Shown here: positions 5,889-12,703 of the stretch, piece after piece
How the letters are laid out: every line of letters begins with the position of its first letter
How positions within the stretch are numbered: position 1 is the stretch's first letter
The notes under the pieces: generated by a model
The model's input: only the letters and a program-made list of their open reading frames with translations
Told to the model about the DNA's origin: nothing
Databases searched by the model: none
Made by a program: the position numbers and the translations under genes
DNA from: CAYRGC01 sp964423795
Lineage (GTDB): Bacteria; Patescibacteriota; Gracilibacteria; Peribacterales; Peribacteraceae
Direction: 5' to 3'
Length of the DNA stretch: 16,632 nucleotides
Assembly: GCA_964423795.1 (NCBI GenBank)
Contig: CAYRGC010000021.1
Location: forward strand, 1 to 16,632

Positions 5889-6620
5889 TCACTGATAGAA
5901 CGCGTTCACGTAATCAAGGTCAGCGCGCTCGAGAGCGTCGCGGTATTCGCGTTCGGCGGCTCGCTCGCTCGAGACGAAGGCGTCGCGGGCGTACTCGATC
6001 GTGTCGACGTAGGCGTTGCGGGCATCGAACGAGGTATTGATGAACGCGCGCAGCGCCTCCCTGGCGGAAGCCTGGTAGTTGCGATAGGCCTGGGAAGGAT
6101 CGACGCCCGAGCCGCAGTCGCGATGCATTTGGGAGAAGATCGTGTCGAGGGCGCGGTACCGGGCGTCGGACGCCGCGTTCATCGCCACGGCCCGTGAATC
6201 GAGCGCGCGGGTCTGCGCGTCGCGGAAAACCTGGTTATTCTGATCCTTGCGGGACTGGAGCGTGTTGTAGGCGTTTTCGTAGGTGCCGTTTCGGCGGTTG
6301 CGCGCGTCGAGCTCGTTGCCGGTCATCGACTTGTCCCAGCTGCGCTCCTTGGAACGGAGGCTCGTGATCGAGGAACGGAAAGTCGAACGATCCGAGCGCA
6401 CGAACGTATCGCGGGACTTGTACCACGAGCTCAGCGCCTTGTCGGTGTATGAAGCGTTGAAGGACATCTGGCTGTCGATCGGCACCCTCTGCCGCTCGAA
6501 TTTCTCCAGATTGCTCATGAAAGATCCGTCGCAATAGGACTTGGGGCCCACGAGCGCGAACGCCGAGACCGGGAGCAGTCCGAGCAAGGCGACGGCCAGG
6601 AGGCGGGAGGAGTTGCGCAT
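5889..6620 (-). CDS. Secreted helical protein of unknown function
   Basis: The protein has 243 residues with a signal peptide (MRNSSRLLAVALLGLLPVSAFA). The mature part is almost wholly helical and rich in Arg, Asp, Ser and Ala (for example LRSKERSWDKSM, SFDARNAYVDTIEYARDAF), consistent with a long coiled coil or helical bundle. Two cysteines (about residues 30 and 170) could form a disulfide outside the cell. I recognise no family. It has its own promoter with the -10 only 9 bases from the ATG, so its mRNA is nearly leaderless. A cell-surface or envelope role is likely from the export signal, but the activity is unknown. Confidence 0.75.
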   Translation of the reverse strand: MRNSSRLLAVALLGLLPVSAFALVGPKSYCDGSFMSNLEKFERQRVPIDSQMSFNASYTDKALSSWYKSRDTFVRSDRSTFRSSITSLRSKERSWDKSMTGNELDARNRRNGTYENAYNTLQSRKDQNNQVFRDAQTRALDSRAVAMNAASDARYRALDTIFSQMHRDCGSGVDPSQAYRNYQASAREALRAFINTSFDARNAYVDTIEYARDAFVSSERAAEREYRDALERADLDYVNAFYQ

Positions 6621-6629
6621 AGGAAAAAC

Positions 6630-6657
6630 ATTATCTAATAAAATTTATATTTGTCAA
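6630..6657 (-). promoter_or_regulatory. Promoter of the secreted helical protein
   Basis: On the minus strand there is TTGACA (6657-6652, perfect), a 16-base AT-only spacer except its last base, and GATAAT (6635-6630, five of six). The ATG at 6620 is only 9 bases beyond the -10, so the transcript should start 1-3 bases before the start codon. The -35 touches the stop codon of the upstream gene. Confidence 0.75.
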
Positions 6658-7098
6658 TTACTTTGACCAAGTCATGTTTCCCGCATACCTCTGGGAAAAA
6701 CTCGGTTTCACCGGCAATGTTTCCTGGACGGTTCCTTCAGGCACCACCACGAGCGAGTCCTCCGCGTGGGACGACGATGCGACCGATACGGTGAATTTTC
6801 CTCGCTCGAGGGATTTTCGAGCGTCGGCGGAAAGGGTGGGGGCATCGAGCACGGCGTCGATCCCCTGCTCCCGGATGTCTTCCAGGATCGTCGACTTCAG
6901 TTCCTTGGCCTTCTCCGGACTGCTCTCGAGGGCGAAGTGCAGCTCGGCCAGATGTTCCGCGCGCCCGAGCTCGCGCTCGAGATCCTCGGGGCCCTTCACC
7001 TTCTCGCGCAGGCGCTCGTACTCCGCGGGGCTCCGCAACTTGCGGCGGATCTTCTCGCGTTCGCGACTGGGAAGGGAATCGAGGAACGGATCGGACAT
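6658..7098 (-). CDS. Unknown charged cytoplasmic protein
   Basis: I do not recognise this 146-residue protein. The first 100 or so residues are highly charged and helical (SREREKIRRKLRSPAEYERL, EDLERELGRAEHLAELHFAL, KELKSTILEDIREQGIDAVL). The last third is richer in Val, Thr and Ser and probably extended (KFTVSVASSSHAEDSLVVVP). There is no signal peptide or membrane segment. It starts 39 bases after the stop of the small membrane-protein gene and is likely cotranscribed with it. The 3' end abuts the promoter of the next gene. Codon use matches the GC-rich neighbours, which supports a real gene over a shadow. Confidence 0.65.
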   Translation of the reverse strand: MSDPFLDSLPSREREKIRRKLRSPAEYERLREKVKGPEDLERELGRAEHLAELHFALESSPEKAKELKSTILEDIREQGIDAVLDAPTLSADARKSLERGKFTVSVASSSHAEDSLVVVPEGTVQETLPVKPSFSQRYAGNMTWSK

Positions 7099-7137
7099 GT
7101 CGAAAGTGTACGCAGTCCCGGCGCGGAAGGCGACGGA

Positions 7138-7359
7138 TCAGGGAAGGATTACGCTGCCCTCCTGCTGCATCATGGCGCCGCCCTGCGGGGGCATCATGCG
7201 GCCGGAGCGGATCATCGCGCCGAAGAAGGTGGCGACGAGGAGCGACCAGAGGATCGCGAACGGGATCATGATGATCATGTTCGCGACGAAGTGGTATCCC
7301 CAGATTGCGAAGGCGCGCTTGAGGAACGAATCGGACTGGAGCCAGGAATCCTTTTTCAT
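7138..7359 (-). CDS. Small membrane protein
   Basis: This 73-residue protein has a charged N terminus (MKKDSWLQSDSFLKRA) and a long hydrophobic stretch at about 20-50 (HFVANMIIMIPFAILWSLLVATFFGAMI) that makes one long or two short membrane helices. The tail is rich in Met, Gln and Gly. No family is recognised. The 13 bases ending at -1 are all pyrimidine (tttcccccctccc), and a TAGAAT -10-like hexamer lies at 7390-7385 with no clear -35. It is probably the first gene of a pair with the charged protein downstream. Confidence 0.65.
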   Translation of the reverse strand: MKKDSWLQSDSFLKRAFAIWGYHFVANMIIMIPFAILWSLLVATFFGAMIRSGRMMPPQGGAMMQQEGSVILP

Positions 7360-7487
7360 GGGAGGGGGGAAATGACTACAGACAATTCTACCCGGAGCCG
7401 ATGGCGATCAGAAGAGACAACTCGCTTCTTCCATCGCACGACGGCCGTTCGACTTCGGTAGCGTTCCATCCCCTGAGGGAAGCCTCC

Positions 7488-7511
7488 GAAAAAAGGACCC
7501 TCGCGGGTCCT
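7488..7511 (-). terminator. Rho-independent terminator of the ribonucleotide reductase gene
   Basis: On the minus strand AGGACCC, loop GCGA and GGGTCCT form a perfect 7-bp stem, followed by five Ts. It lies 55 bases past the reductase stop codon, after palindromic repeat copy B. Confidence 0.9.
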
Positions 7512-7527
7512 CTTCTCTCTCTCGAAC

Positions 7528-7552
7528 GCCCTTCGTCAGGCTCAGGGTGACA
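7528..7552. repeat. Dispersed palindromic repeat, copy B
   Basis: CCCTTCG, three bases, GGCTCAGGGTGACA. Outer arms CCCT and AGGG are inverted copies. The flanks and order match the repeat at 15061-15098 (CCCTTCG...CGCTCAGGGTGACA). It lies between the reductase stop and its terminator. Confidence 0.65.
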
Positions 7553-7565
7553 ATGTGAACATGCT

Positions 7566-10500
7566 TCAGCTGCAACCCGACGTGGCGCCACAGTCGAGAC
7601 AGAGCTCGCAGGAGCCGTTGCGCTTCATCTTGAGGCTGCCGCACCCGCCGCACACGGAGCCGGTGTAGCCCTGGAGCTTGGCCTGGGCGGTCTTGTCGGC
7701 GGCGGCCGTCGGCGCGTCCTCGACCTCGGCGTCGAGATCGGCTGCGGCCTGGACGGGCGAGGCGATCTCGGCGGGAGCGCCCTCGTCGACGACGGGCAGA
7801 CGCATCGCGAAGGCATCGCGGCTCTTCGTGCCCGTGGCGTACGCGCGGTCCACGAGGTCGCCGTTGTGGAACGTCTTGGCCTTGTCCTTCGTGAGGAACT
7901 TGAGGGCGAGCCAGCGGCCGAGGTAGTCCATGATGCTTTTGACCATAGGGATCTCGCGGTTCGTCGTCATGCCCATGGGCTCGAAGCGGCTATGGACGAG
8001 TTTCTCGCAGAGCACCTCGAGCGGGACGCCGTACTGGAGGTTCATGGAGAGGCTGAGCGCGAGCGTGTCCATGACGCCGGAGAGCGTGGAGCCTTCCTTG
8101 CTCATCTTGATGAAGATCTCGCCCGGGTCGCCGTCCTCGTACATGCCGACATGGATGTAGCCCTCGTGGCCGGCGACGGCGAACTTATGGGCGATCGCCA
8201 TGCGCTCCTGAGGAAGTTTCCGGCGGCGCGGCACCTCCTTCATGACGATCTTCTCGACGGTGACCGTCTTCACCTCGGCGTCTTTCGACTTGGCTTTCTT
8301 GGTATCCGAGACGTTGGAAAGGGCCTGGCTGAGCTTGCTGCCGTCGCGGTAGAGCGCGTTGGCCTTGAGCGCGAGCTTCCAGCTCAAGAAGTAGGCGTTC
8401 TTGATGTCATCGAGCGTGGCGTCGTTCGGCAGGTTGATGGTCTTCGAAATGGCGCCGCTGATGAAGGGCTGGCTCGCCGCCATCATGCGGATGTGGCCCT
8501 CGTAGTGGATATACCGCTTGCCGAGCTTGCCGCACTTGTTGGCGCAGTCGAACACCGGCAGATGCTCCGCCTTGAGATGCGGGGCGCCCTCCACCGTCAT
8601 GCGGCCGCAGATGGCCTGGTTGGCCTCGTCGATCTGCTCCTGGGTGAAACCGAGGGCGGCGAGGAGGTTGAACGACGGATCCTTCATCTGCTCGTCCTTG
8701 ATGCCCAGGCGCGTGAGCGTGGCGTCGCCGAGCACCCAGCGGTTGAATGCGAAGCCGAGCTCGAACACCTGGGGCAGCTGCTTCTCGATCTTCGCGAGGT
8801 CCTCGTCCGTGAAACCGCGGACCTTGAGGGCCTGCTCGTTCACGTGCGGGGCGCCCTTGAGGGACAGCGTGCCCATGACGTAGTTCATGATGTCCAAGAC
8901 CTCCTTCTGCCCGTAGCCGAGCGCGCGCATGGCCGGAGCCACGGACTGGTTGGCGATCTTCATGTAGCCGCCGCCGGCGAGCTTCTTGAACTTCACGAGC
9001 GCGAAGTCCGGCTCGACGCCGGTCGTGTCGCAGTCCATGAGGAGGCCGATCGTGCCCGTGGGGGCGATGACAGTGACTTGGGCGTTGCGGTAGCCGAAGC
9101 GCTCGCCCTTCGCGAGAGCCTTGTCCCACGCCTCCTTGGAGGCGGCGAGGAGATCGCGCGGGCACTCCTCCTGGTCGATGCCCACGGGCGGCACCGCGAG
9201 ACCCTCGTACTCGGACGGCGCGACGTTATAGGCGGCGCGGCGGTGGTTACGGATCACGCGGAGCATGTGGTCGCGGTTCTTGGCGTATCCGGGGAACGTG
9301 CCGAGGCTCTCGGCCATGTCGGCGGACGTGACGTAGCTCTCTCCCGTCATGATCGCGGTGAGCGCGCCGCAGATGGCGCGGCCCTTCGGGGAGTCGTACG
9401 GGATGCCCATGCGCATGAGCATGGCGCCGAGGTTGGCATACCCGAGGCCGAGGGTACGGAAGCGGTCGGAAAGCTCGGCGATCTCGTAGCTCGGGAACTG
9501 GGCCATGAGCACGGAAATCTCGAGGACGATCGTCCAGAGACGCACCGCGTGGCGGTACGCGTCCACCATGAAGGTGCCGTGCTCGGCGTCGTAGAACTTG
9601 AGGAGATTGAGCGAAGCGAGGTTGCAGGCGGTGTTATCGAGGAACATGTACTCGCTGCAGGGGTTACTGGCATTGATGCGCCCGTCCGCCGGGCAGGTGT
9701 GCCAGTCGTTGACCGTCGTGTCGTACTGCACTCCCGGATCGGCGCAGGCCCAGGCGGCGTAGCCGATGTCCTCCCAAAGCTTGCGGGCCTTGAGCGTCTT
9801 GCAGGGCTTCGGATCGCGCCCCTCGCGCTCGGCCTTCTTGAGCTCGGTGCGCCAGTAGAGGTTCCAGTCGCCGTCCTTTTCCACGGCCTCGAAGAAGGCG
9901 TGCGGCACGCGGACGGAGTTATTCGAGTTCTGGCCGGAGACGGTGGCGTACGCCTCGCCGTTGAAGTCGGTGTCGTACCCCGCGGCGGCCCTCGCGGCCA
10001 CCTTCTTCTCCTCGTTCCCCTTCCCGTTGATGAACTCGACGATGTCCGGGTGGTCGAGATCGAGACAGACCATCTTCGCGGCGCGGCGCGTGGTGCCACC
10101 CGACTTGATGGCGCCCGCCGCGCGGTCGCCGATCTTGAGGAAGCTCATGAGGCCCGAGCTCTTGCCGCCGCCGGAGAGGGGCTCGCCCGCGCCGCGGAGG
10201 CGCGAGAAGTTGGTGCCCGTGCCGGAACCGAACTTGAAGAGGCGCGCCTCGCGGACCCAGAGGTCCATGATGCCGCCGTCGTTCACCATGTCGTCAGCCA
10301 CGCTCTGGATGAAACACGCGTGCGGCTGGGGGTGCGTGTAGGCGTCCTCGCTGCGGCGCACCTCGCCCGTGATCGGGTCGCAGTAGTAGTGGCCCTGCGC
10401 GGGACCCGTGATGCCGTAGGCGTAGTGGAGGCCCGTGTTGAACCACTGCGGGCTGTTCGGGGCCGCCATCTGGCGCACGAGCATCGCGGAGAGCTCGTCC

Positions 10501-10988
10501 TCGAAGGCCTGTGCGTCCTGGGCGGTCTCGAAGTAGCCGTATTTCTGCCCCCAGAACCTCCAGCAGCCGGCGAGGCGGCGGACCACCTGCTTCACGCTGC
10601 GCTCGGGACCCGTGACGGTCTCGCCTTTCTCGTTCTTGAGGACGTTGCCGTGCGCGTCGGTCTGGGGAACGCCCGCCTTGCGGAAGTACTTGCTCACGAC
10701 GATGTCGGTGGCGACCTGGCTCCAGTCGGCCGGGATCTCGGCGTTCTGCATCTCGAAGACCACCGAACCGTCGGTGTTCACGATGCGGCTCGTGCGGCGC
10801 TCGTAGCGCACTTCCTCGAGCGGGTCGGAACCCGGCGTCGTGAAGAGGCGCGGGATCGAGAGCCCCTTCCCGGTGCCCGCGGGGCGCGCGGAAGCGTCCG
10901 ATTCGAGCGGACGGATGACGCCTTCACGCTGGCCTTCCACGCGATTCTGGACGGAGTCGGAAACGAGGGAAGCGGCCTTCGGGTTCAT
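7566..10988 (-). CDS. nrdJ: Adenosylcobalamin-dependent (class II) ribonucleotide reductase
   Basis: The 1140-residue protein reduces ribonucleotides to deoxyribonucleotides using a B12-generated thiyl radical, needing no oxygen and no second subunit. Visible features are Cys225 in PHACFIQ, the active-site NPCSE (Asn442, Cys444 the radical site, Glu446), and Cys455 in ACNLASLNL. Cys225 and Cys455 form the redox pair; the 444-455 spacing equals that known for the family. Other features are the substrate-loop TGTIG region, the TINLPNDAT strand, a TSCPD domain (about 930-1035), and a C-terminal Cys-rich tail (Cys1113, 1116, 1127, 1130, 1133, 1139), probably zinc-binding and involved in re-reduction. 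I chose the ATG at 10988; the longer frame would add MFPFPSPFPLLP, a translation of the C/T-rich leader. No intein is seen. NrdR boxes lie over its promoter. Confidence 0.97.
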   Translation of the reverse strand: MNPKAASLVSDSVQNRVEGQREGVIRPLESDASARPAGTGKGLSIPRLFTTPGSDPLEEVRYERRTSRIVNTDGSVVFEMQNAEIPADWSQVATDIVVSKYFRKAGVPQTDAHGNVLKNEKGETVTGPERSVKQVVRRLAGCWRFWGQKYGYFETAQDAQAFEDELSAMLVRQMAAPNSPQWFNTGLHYAYGITGPAQGHYYCDPITGEVRRSEDAYTHPQPHACFIQSVADDMVNDGGIMDLWVREARLFKFGSGTGTNFSRLRGAGEPLSGGGKSSGLMSFLKIGDRAAGAIKSGGTTRRAAKMVCLDLDHPDIVEFINGKGNEEKKVAARAAAGYDTDFNGEAYATVSGQNSNNSVRVPHAFFEAVEKDGDWNLYWRTELKKAEREGRDPKPCKTLKARKLWEDIGYAAWACADPGVQYDTTVNDWHTCPADGRINASNPCSEYMFLDNTACNLASLNLLKFYDAEHGTFMVDAYRHAVRLWTIVLEISVLMAQFPSYEIAELSDRFRTLGLGYANLGAMLMRMGIPYDSPKGRAICGALTAIMTGESYVTSADMAESLGTFPGYAKNRDHMLRVIRNHRRAAYNVAPSEYEGLAVPPVGIDQEECPRDLLAASKEAWDKALAKGERFGYRNAQVTVIAPTGTIGLLMDCDTTGVEPDFALVKFKKLAGGGYMKIANQSVAPAMRALGYGQKEVLDIMNYVMGTLSLKGAPHVNEQALKVRGFTDEDLAKIEKQLPQVFELGFAFNRWVLGDATLTRLGIKDEQMKDPSFNLLAALGFTQEQIDEANQAICGRMTVEGAPHLKAEHLPVFDCANKCGKLGKRYIHYEGHIRMMAASQPFISGAISKTINLPNDATLDDIKNAYFLSWKLALKANALYRDGSKLSQALSNVSDTKKAKSKDAEVKTVTVEKIVMKEVPRRRKLPQERMAIAHKFAVAGHEGYIHVGMYEDGDPGEIFIKMSKEGSTLSGVMDTLALSLSMNLQYGVPLEVLCEKLVHSRFEPMGMTTNREIPMVKSIMDYLGRWLALKFLTKDKAKTFHNGDLVDRAYATGTKSRDAFAMRLPVVDEGAPAEIASPVQAAADLDAEVEDAPTAAADKTAQAKLQGYTGSVCGGCGSLKMKRNGSCELCLDCGATSGCS

Positions 10989-11020
10989 AGGGAGAAGGGG
11001 AAACGGGGATGGGAAAGGAA

Positions 11021-11036
11021 ACACAACAGGTTGTTA
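11021..11036 (-). promoter_or_regulatory. NrdR box 2 (weaker)
   Basis: TAACAACCTGTTGTGT on the minus strand matches the NrdR consensus ACACWATATATWGTGT at 11 of 16 positions. Its centre is 33 bases, about three helical turns, from box 1, the usual spacing of paired NrdR sites. Confidence 0.65.
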
Positions 11037-11053
11037 TTCGTCGTGTCACAACG

Positions 11054-11069
11054 ACACAAGATATTGTGA
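11054..11069 (-). promoter_or_regulatory. NrdR box 1 over the -10 element
   Basis: TCACAATATCTTGTGT on the minus strand matches the NrdR box consensus at 14 of 16 positions and covers the predicted -10 of the reductase gene. NrdR represses RNR genes when dATP is abundant. The nrdR gene itself is not in the window. Confidence 0.82.
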
Positions 11070-11086
11070 CGATCGGGGCCGGTCAA
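11058..11086 (-). promoter_or_regulatory. Promoter of the ribonucleotide reductase gene
   Basis: On the minus strand there is TTGACC (11086-11081, five of six), a 17-base spacer and TATCTT (11063-11058, four of six). This gives an untranslated leader of about 60 bases that contains NrdR box 2 and ends in a 15-base pyrimidine run. Confidence 0.6.
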
Positions 11087-11222
11087 ACTGTCGTGAGCCG
11101 CTCGGTCGGAGGAGTGCGATGGTCGCTCGCGCGAGACGAAAAAGCAACGGTCGATGCCCGGAAAAATCGGTCGTCGCAACCCAAACGCAAACGAGTGGCA
11201 ACAGGAAAAACGGGCGGAGGTG

Positions 11223-11300
11223 ACGAGTGGCGAGTGGCGAGTTACGGGTTCGTCAGGGCATCACCGTTTCCAGGCACACTCACGCCCCGTAATTCGCCAC
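11223..11300. repeat. Short heptamer array folding into a 15-bp hairpin
   Basis: Consecutive heptamers ACGAGTG, GCGAGTG, GCGAGTT and ACGGGTT (11223-11250) are followed by an inverted partner. GTGGCGAGTTACGGG (11234-11248) pairs with CCCGTAATTCGCCAC (11286-11300) at all 15 positions, one being G-U, around a 37-base loop. It fills much of the space between the divergent reductase promoter and the flavin reductase gene. The rest of the 336-base gap (10989-11324) holds the RNR promoter and NrdR boxes. Confidence 0.7.
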
Positions 11301-11324
11301 GCCCGTCTGCTACACTCGTCTGCG

Positions 11325-11999
11325 ATGAAGATCCTCCTCCTCAGCGCCGGAACCAACGAGCAGAGCAATTCCCTTACCCTCGCGGAAGCCTTCTGCAGGG
11401 GCGCGACGAAGGCCGGGAACGTGGAGATCGAGGGCATCCGCGTCGCGGAGTTCGACCTCGCGCACTTCACCCTCGCCCACTACGACGCGGCCACGGACCA
11501 GGGCGACGCCTTCCGCCGCCTGGAGCGCGCGGTGACGGAAGCCGCGGGAGTCGTGATCGCCACGCCCATCTGGAACTTCTCGGTGCCGGCGCACCTCAAG
11601 AACCTCATCGACCGCATGGGCGCCTTCGCCCTCGACCGCGAAACGCGCAGCAAAGGCACCCTCGGCGGAAAGCCGTTCTTCTTCCTCTACACCGGCGGCG
11701 CGCCGCTGCCCGCCTGGAAGGGGCTCATGCGCTTCACGACGATGCATCTTCCCGAATCCATCCGCTACTTCGGCGGCTCGGTCTTCGGACGGCTCTTCGA
11801 GGGCAAGTGCACTCCCGGGAAAGGCGCATTCGGCCTCGTAGTCGACAAACGCGCCGATGTCCTTGCGCGCGCGGAAGCGGCAGGCGAGCGTTTCGCCCGC
11901 AGGACGGCCAGGTTCGCGCAGGACGGCACCCTGCCTCTCTCCATCCGCATCGTCACCTGGTTCTACAAGAAAGGGCAACGGATCATCGCGAAGTTCTGA
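11325..11999 (+). CDS. Flavodoxin-fold NAD(P)H-dependent FMN reductase-like protein
   Basis: This 224-residue protein has the NADPH-dependent FMN reductase / NAD(P)H oxidoreductase fold. MKILLLSAGTNEQSNSLTLA forms the first strand and the phosphate-binding loop for FMN; VVIATPIWNFSVPAHLKNLI (about 84-103) is the signature flavin-contact strand and helix; PFFFLYTGGAP (about 121-131) is the next flavin loop. Proteins of this group transfer electrons from NAD(P)H through bound FMN to quinones, flavins or other acceptors, and act in the cytoplasm. The acceptor cannot be told from sequence. The ATG at 11325 starts exactly at the first strand; in-frame codons upstream run through repeats. No Shine-Dalgarno sequence is seen. 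It is transcribed away from the reductase. Confidence 0.88.
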   Translation: MKILLLSAGTNEQSNSLTLAEAFCRGATKAGNVEIEGIRVAEFDLAHFTLAHYDAATDQGDAFRRLERAVTEAAGVVIATPIWNFSVPAHLKNLIDRMGAFALDRETRSKGTLGGKPFFFLYTGGAPLPAWKGLMRFTTMHLPESIRYFGGSVFGRLFEGKCTPGKGAFGLVVDKRADVLARAEAAGERFARRTARFAQDGTLPLSIRIVTWFYKKGQRIIAKF

Positions 12000-12036
12000 C
12001 GATTTTCCAGGGATTTTTTGTAAGAAAAATATGGGT

Positions 12037-12070
12037 AAAATGCCGCAAAACCATTGACCCGTGGCATTTT
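12037..12070 (+). terminator. Terminator after the flavin reductase gene
   Basis: AAAATGCC (12037-12044) and GGCATTTT (12063-12070) pair over 8 bases, with Ts following. It overlaps the promoter of the next gene. Confidence 0.6.
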
Positions 12071-12081
12071 TTCGGTATCCT
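12054..12081 (+). promoter_or_regulatory. Promoter of the 12105 operon
   Basis: TTGACC (12054-12059), a 16-base spacer and TATCCT (12076-12081) lie 23 bases before the ATG at 12105. The expected leader is about 17 bases and mostly pyrimidine. Confidence 0.5.
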
Positions 12082-12104
12082 CCAGGCCCTTTTTTCTCCA
12101 GCAT

Positions 12105-12395
12105 ATGAAGAGCCCGGAAGTACAAACGCAAGAGACTGCGCCCGCAAAAAAGAGCTTTCCCGTCGTCCCCCTGATGCGCGAATCGCTCAGGATCGGAGAC
12201 GACGATATGCTGAACATGCAGTTCTTACGGGAAGGCGGCGCGAAGATCACGACGGTCGAGCACCCCGGACAAGAGGGAGTCGAATATCGCCTCGTAACGG
12301 AGGAGAACATTCTCAGGCACGTCGAAAAAAACGGTGCACGCTTGCCCGTGGCCGCACTCCTTCAGCGGATATGGACTGAAGAGCCCAACGCATGA
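12105..12395 (+). CDS. Unknown small protein, first of a coupled pair
   Basis: The 96-residue protein is not recognised. It has a polar N terminus (about 1-25), then LMRESLRIGDDDMLNMQFLREGG, a short beta-like stretch (KITTVEHPGQEGVEYRLVT) and a C-terminal helix (NILRHVEKNGARLPVAALLQRI). No signal peptide or membrane segment is present. I chose the ATG at 12105 over the in-frame ATG at 12054 because the latter lies in the -35 region and terminator stem. Its stop overlaps the next start in ATGA, so translation of the two is coupled. Confidence 0.65.
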   Translation: MKSPEVQTQETAPAKKSFPVVPLMRESLRIGDDDMLNMQFLREGGAKITTVEHPGQEGVEYRLVTEENILRHVEKNGARLPVAALLQRIWTEEPNA

Positions 12396-12703
12396 GGAAA
12401 CCAAGCGATCAGTACGATCCTGACGGTACGGATGCTGCAAACGAACGGACAGAAGCCATGACAGATCTGGACCTGCGGTCGCTCAAAGTCCGGGCATATC
12501 TGGAAACACTGACAGGCCGCGAGGCGACCGTTGAAAAGCGATCGCATCTTCCTATCGCGCGAGGCGCGCTTGCCGAAAGAACCATCGAAGTACGAGTGAC
12601 TCCGACCAGCCACACGCTCCTGGGTATGCGCGGAGTATTCGCCGTGCGTTTCCGGCACTATCTCGATCTACATCTCGCCCCCGAAAGCAGTCTGGGCTAT
12701 TAG
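12392..12703 (+). CDS. Unknown small protein, second of a coupled pair
   Basis: The 103-residue protein is not recognised. The first 25 residues are acidic and polar (KPSDQYDPDGTDAANERTEA). The rest looks like a small alpha/beta domain: LRSLKVRAYLETLTGREATV, then ERTIEVRVTPTSHTLLGMRG and a basic aromatic segment AVRFRHYLDLHL. It starts in the ATGA overlap with the preceding gene. Its stop codon overlaps the stop of the convergent RibD-like gene by 3 bases, so neither gene has room for a separate terminator. Nothing indicates export. Confidence 0.65.
   Translation: MRKPSDQYDPDGTDAANERTEAMTDLDLRSLKVRAYLETLTGREATVEKRSHLPIARGALAERTIEVRVTPTSHTLLGMRGVFAVRFRHYLDLHLAPESSLGY

Noticed and set aside
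7566..10988. Intein or frameshift in the long ribonucleotide reductase
   Set aside because: The conserved motifs run in normal order, and the extra length is explained by the TSCPD domain and Cys-rich tail.
7866..11069. Open frame of 1067 codons on the plus strand, opposite the ribonucleotide reductase
   Set aside because: It is antisense to a highly conserved gene and its product is low-complexity (Val, Arg, Glu, His, Ala). It is a GC-codon shadow.
11154..11324. 57-residue N-terminal extension of the flavin reductase
   Set aside because: It translates the heptamer/hairpin repeats; the family starts at MKILLLSAG.
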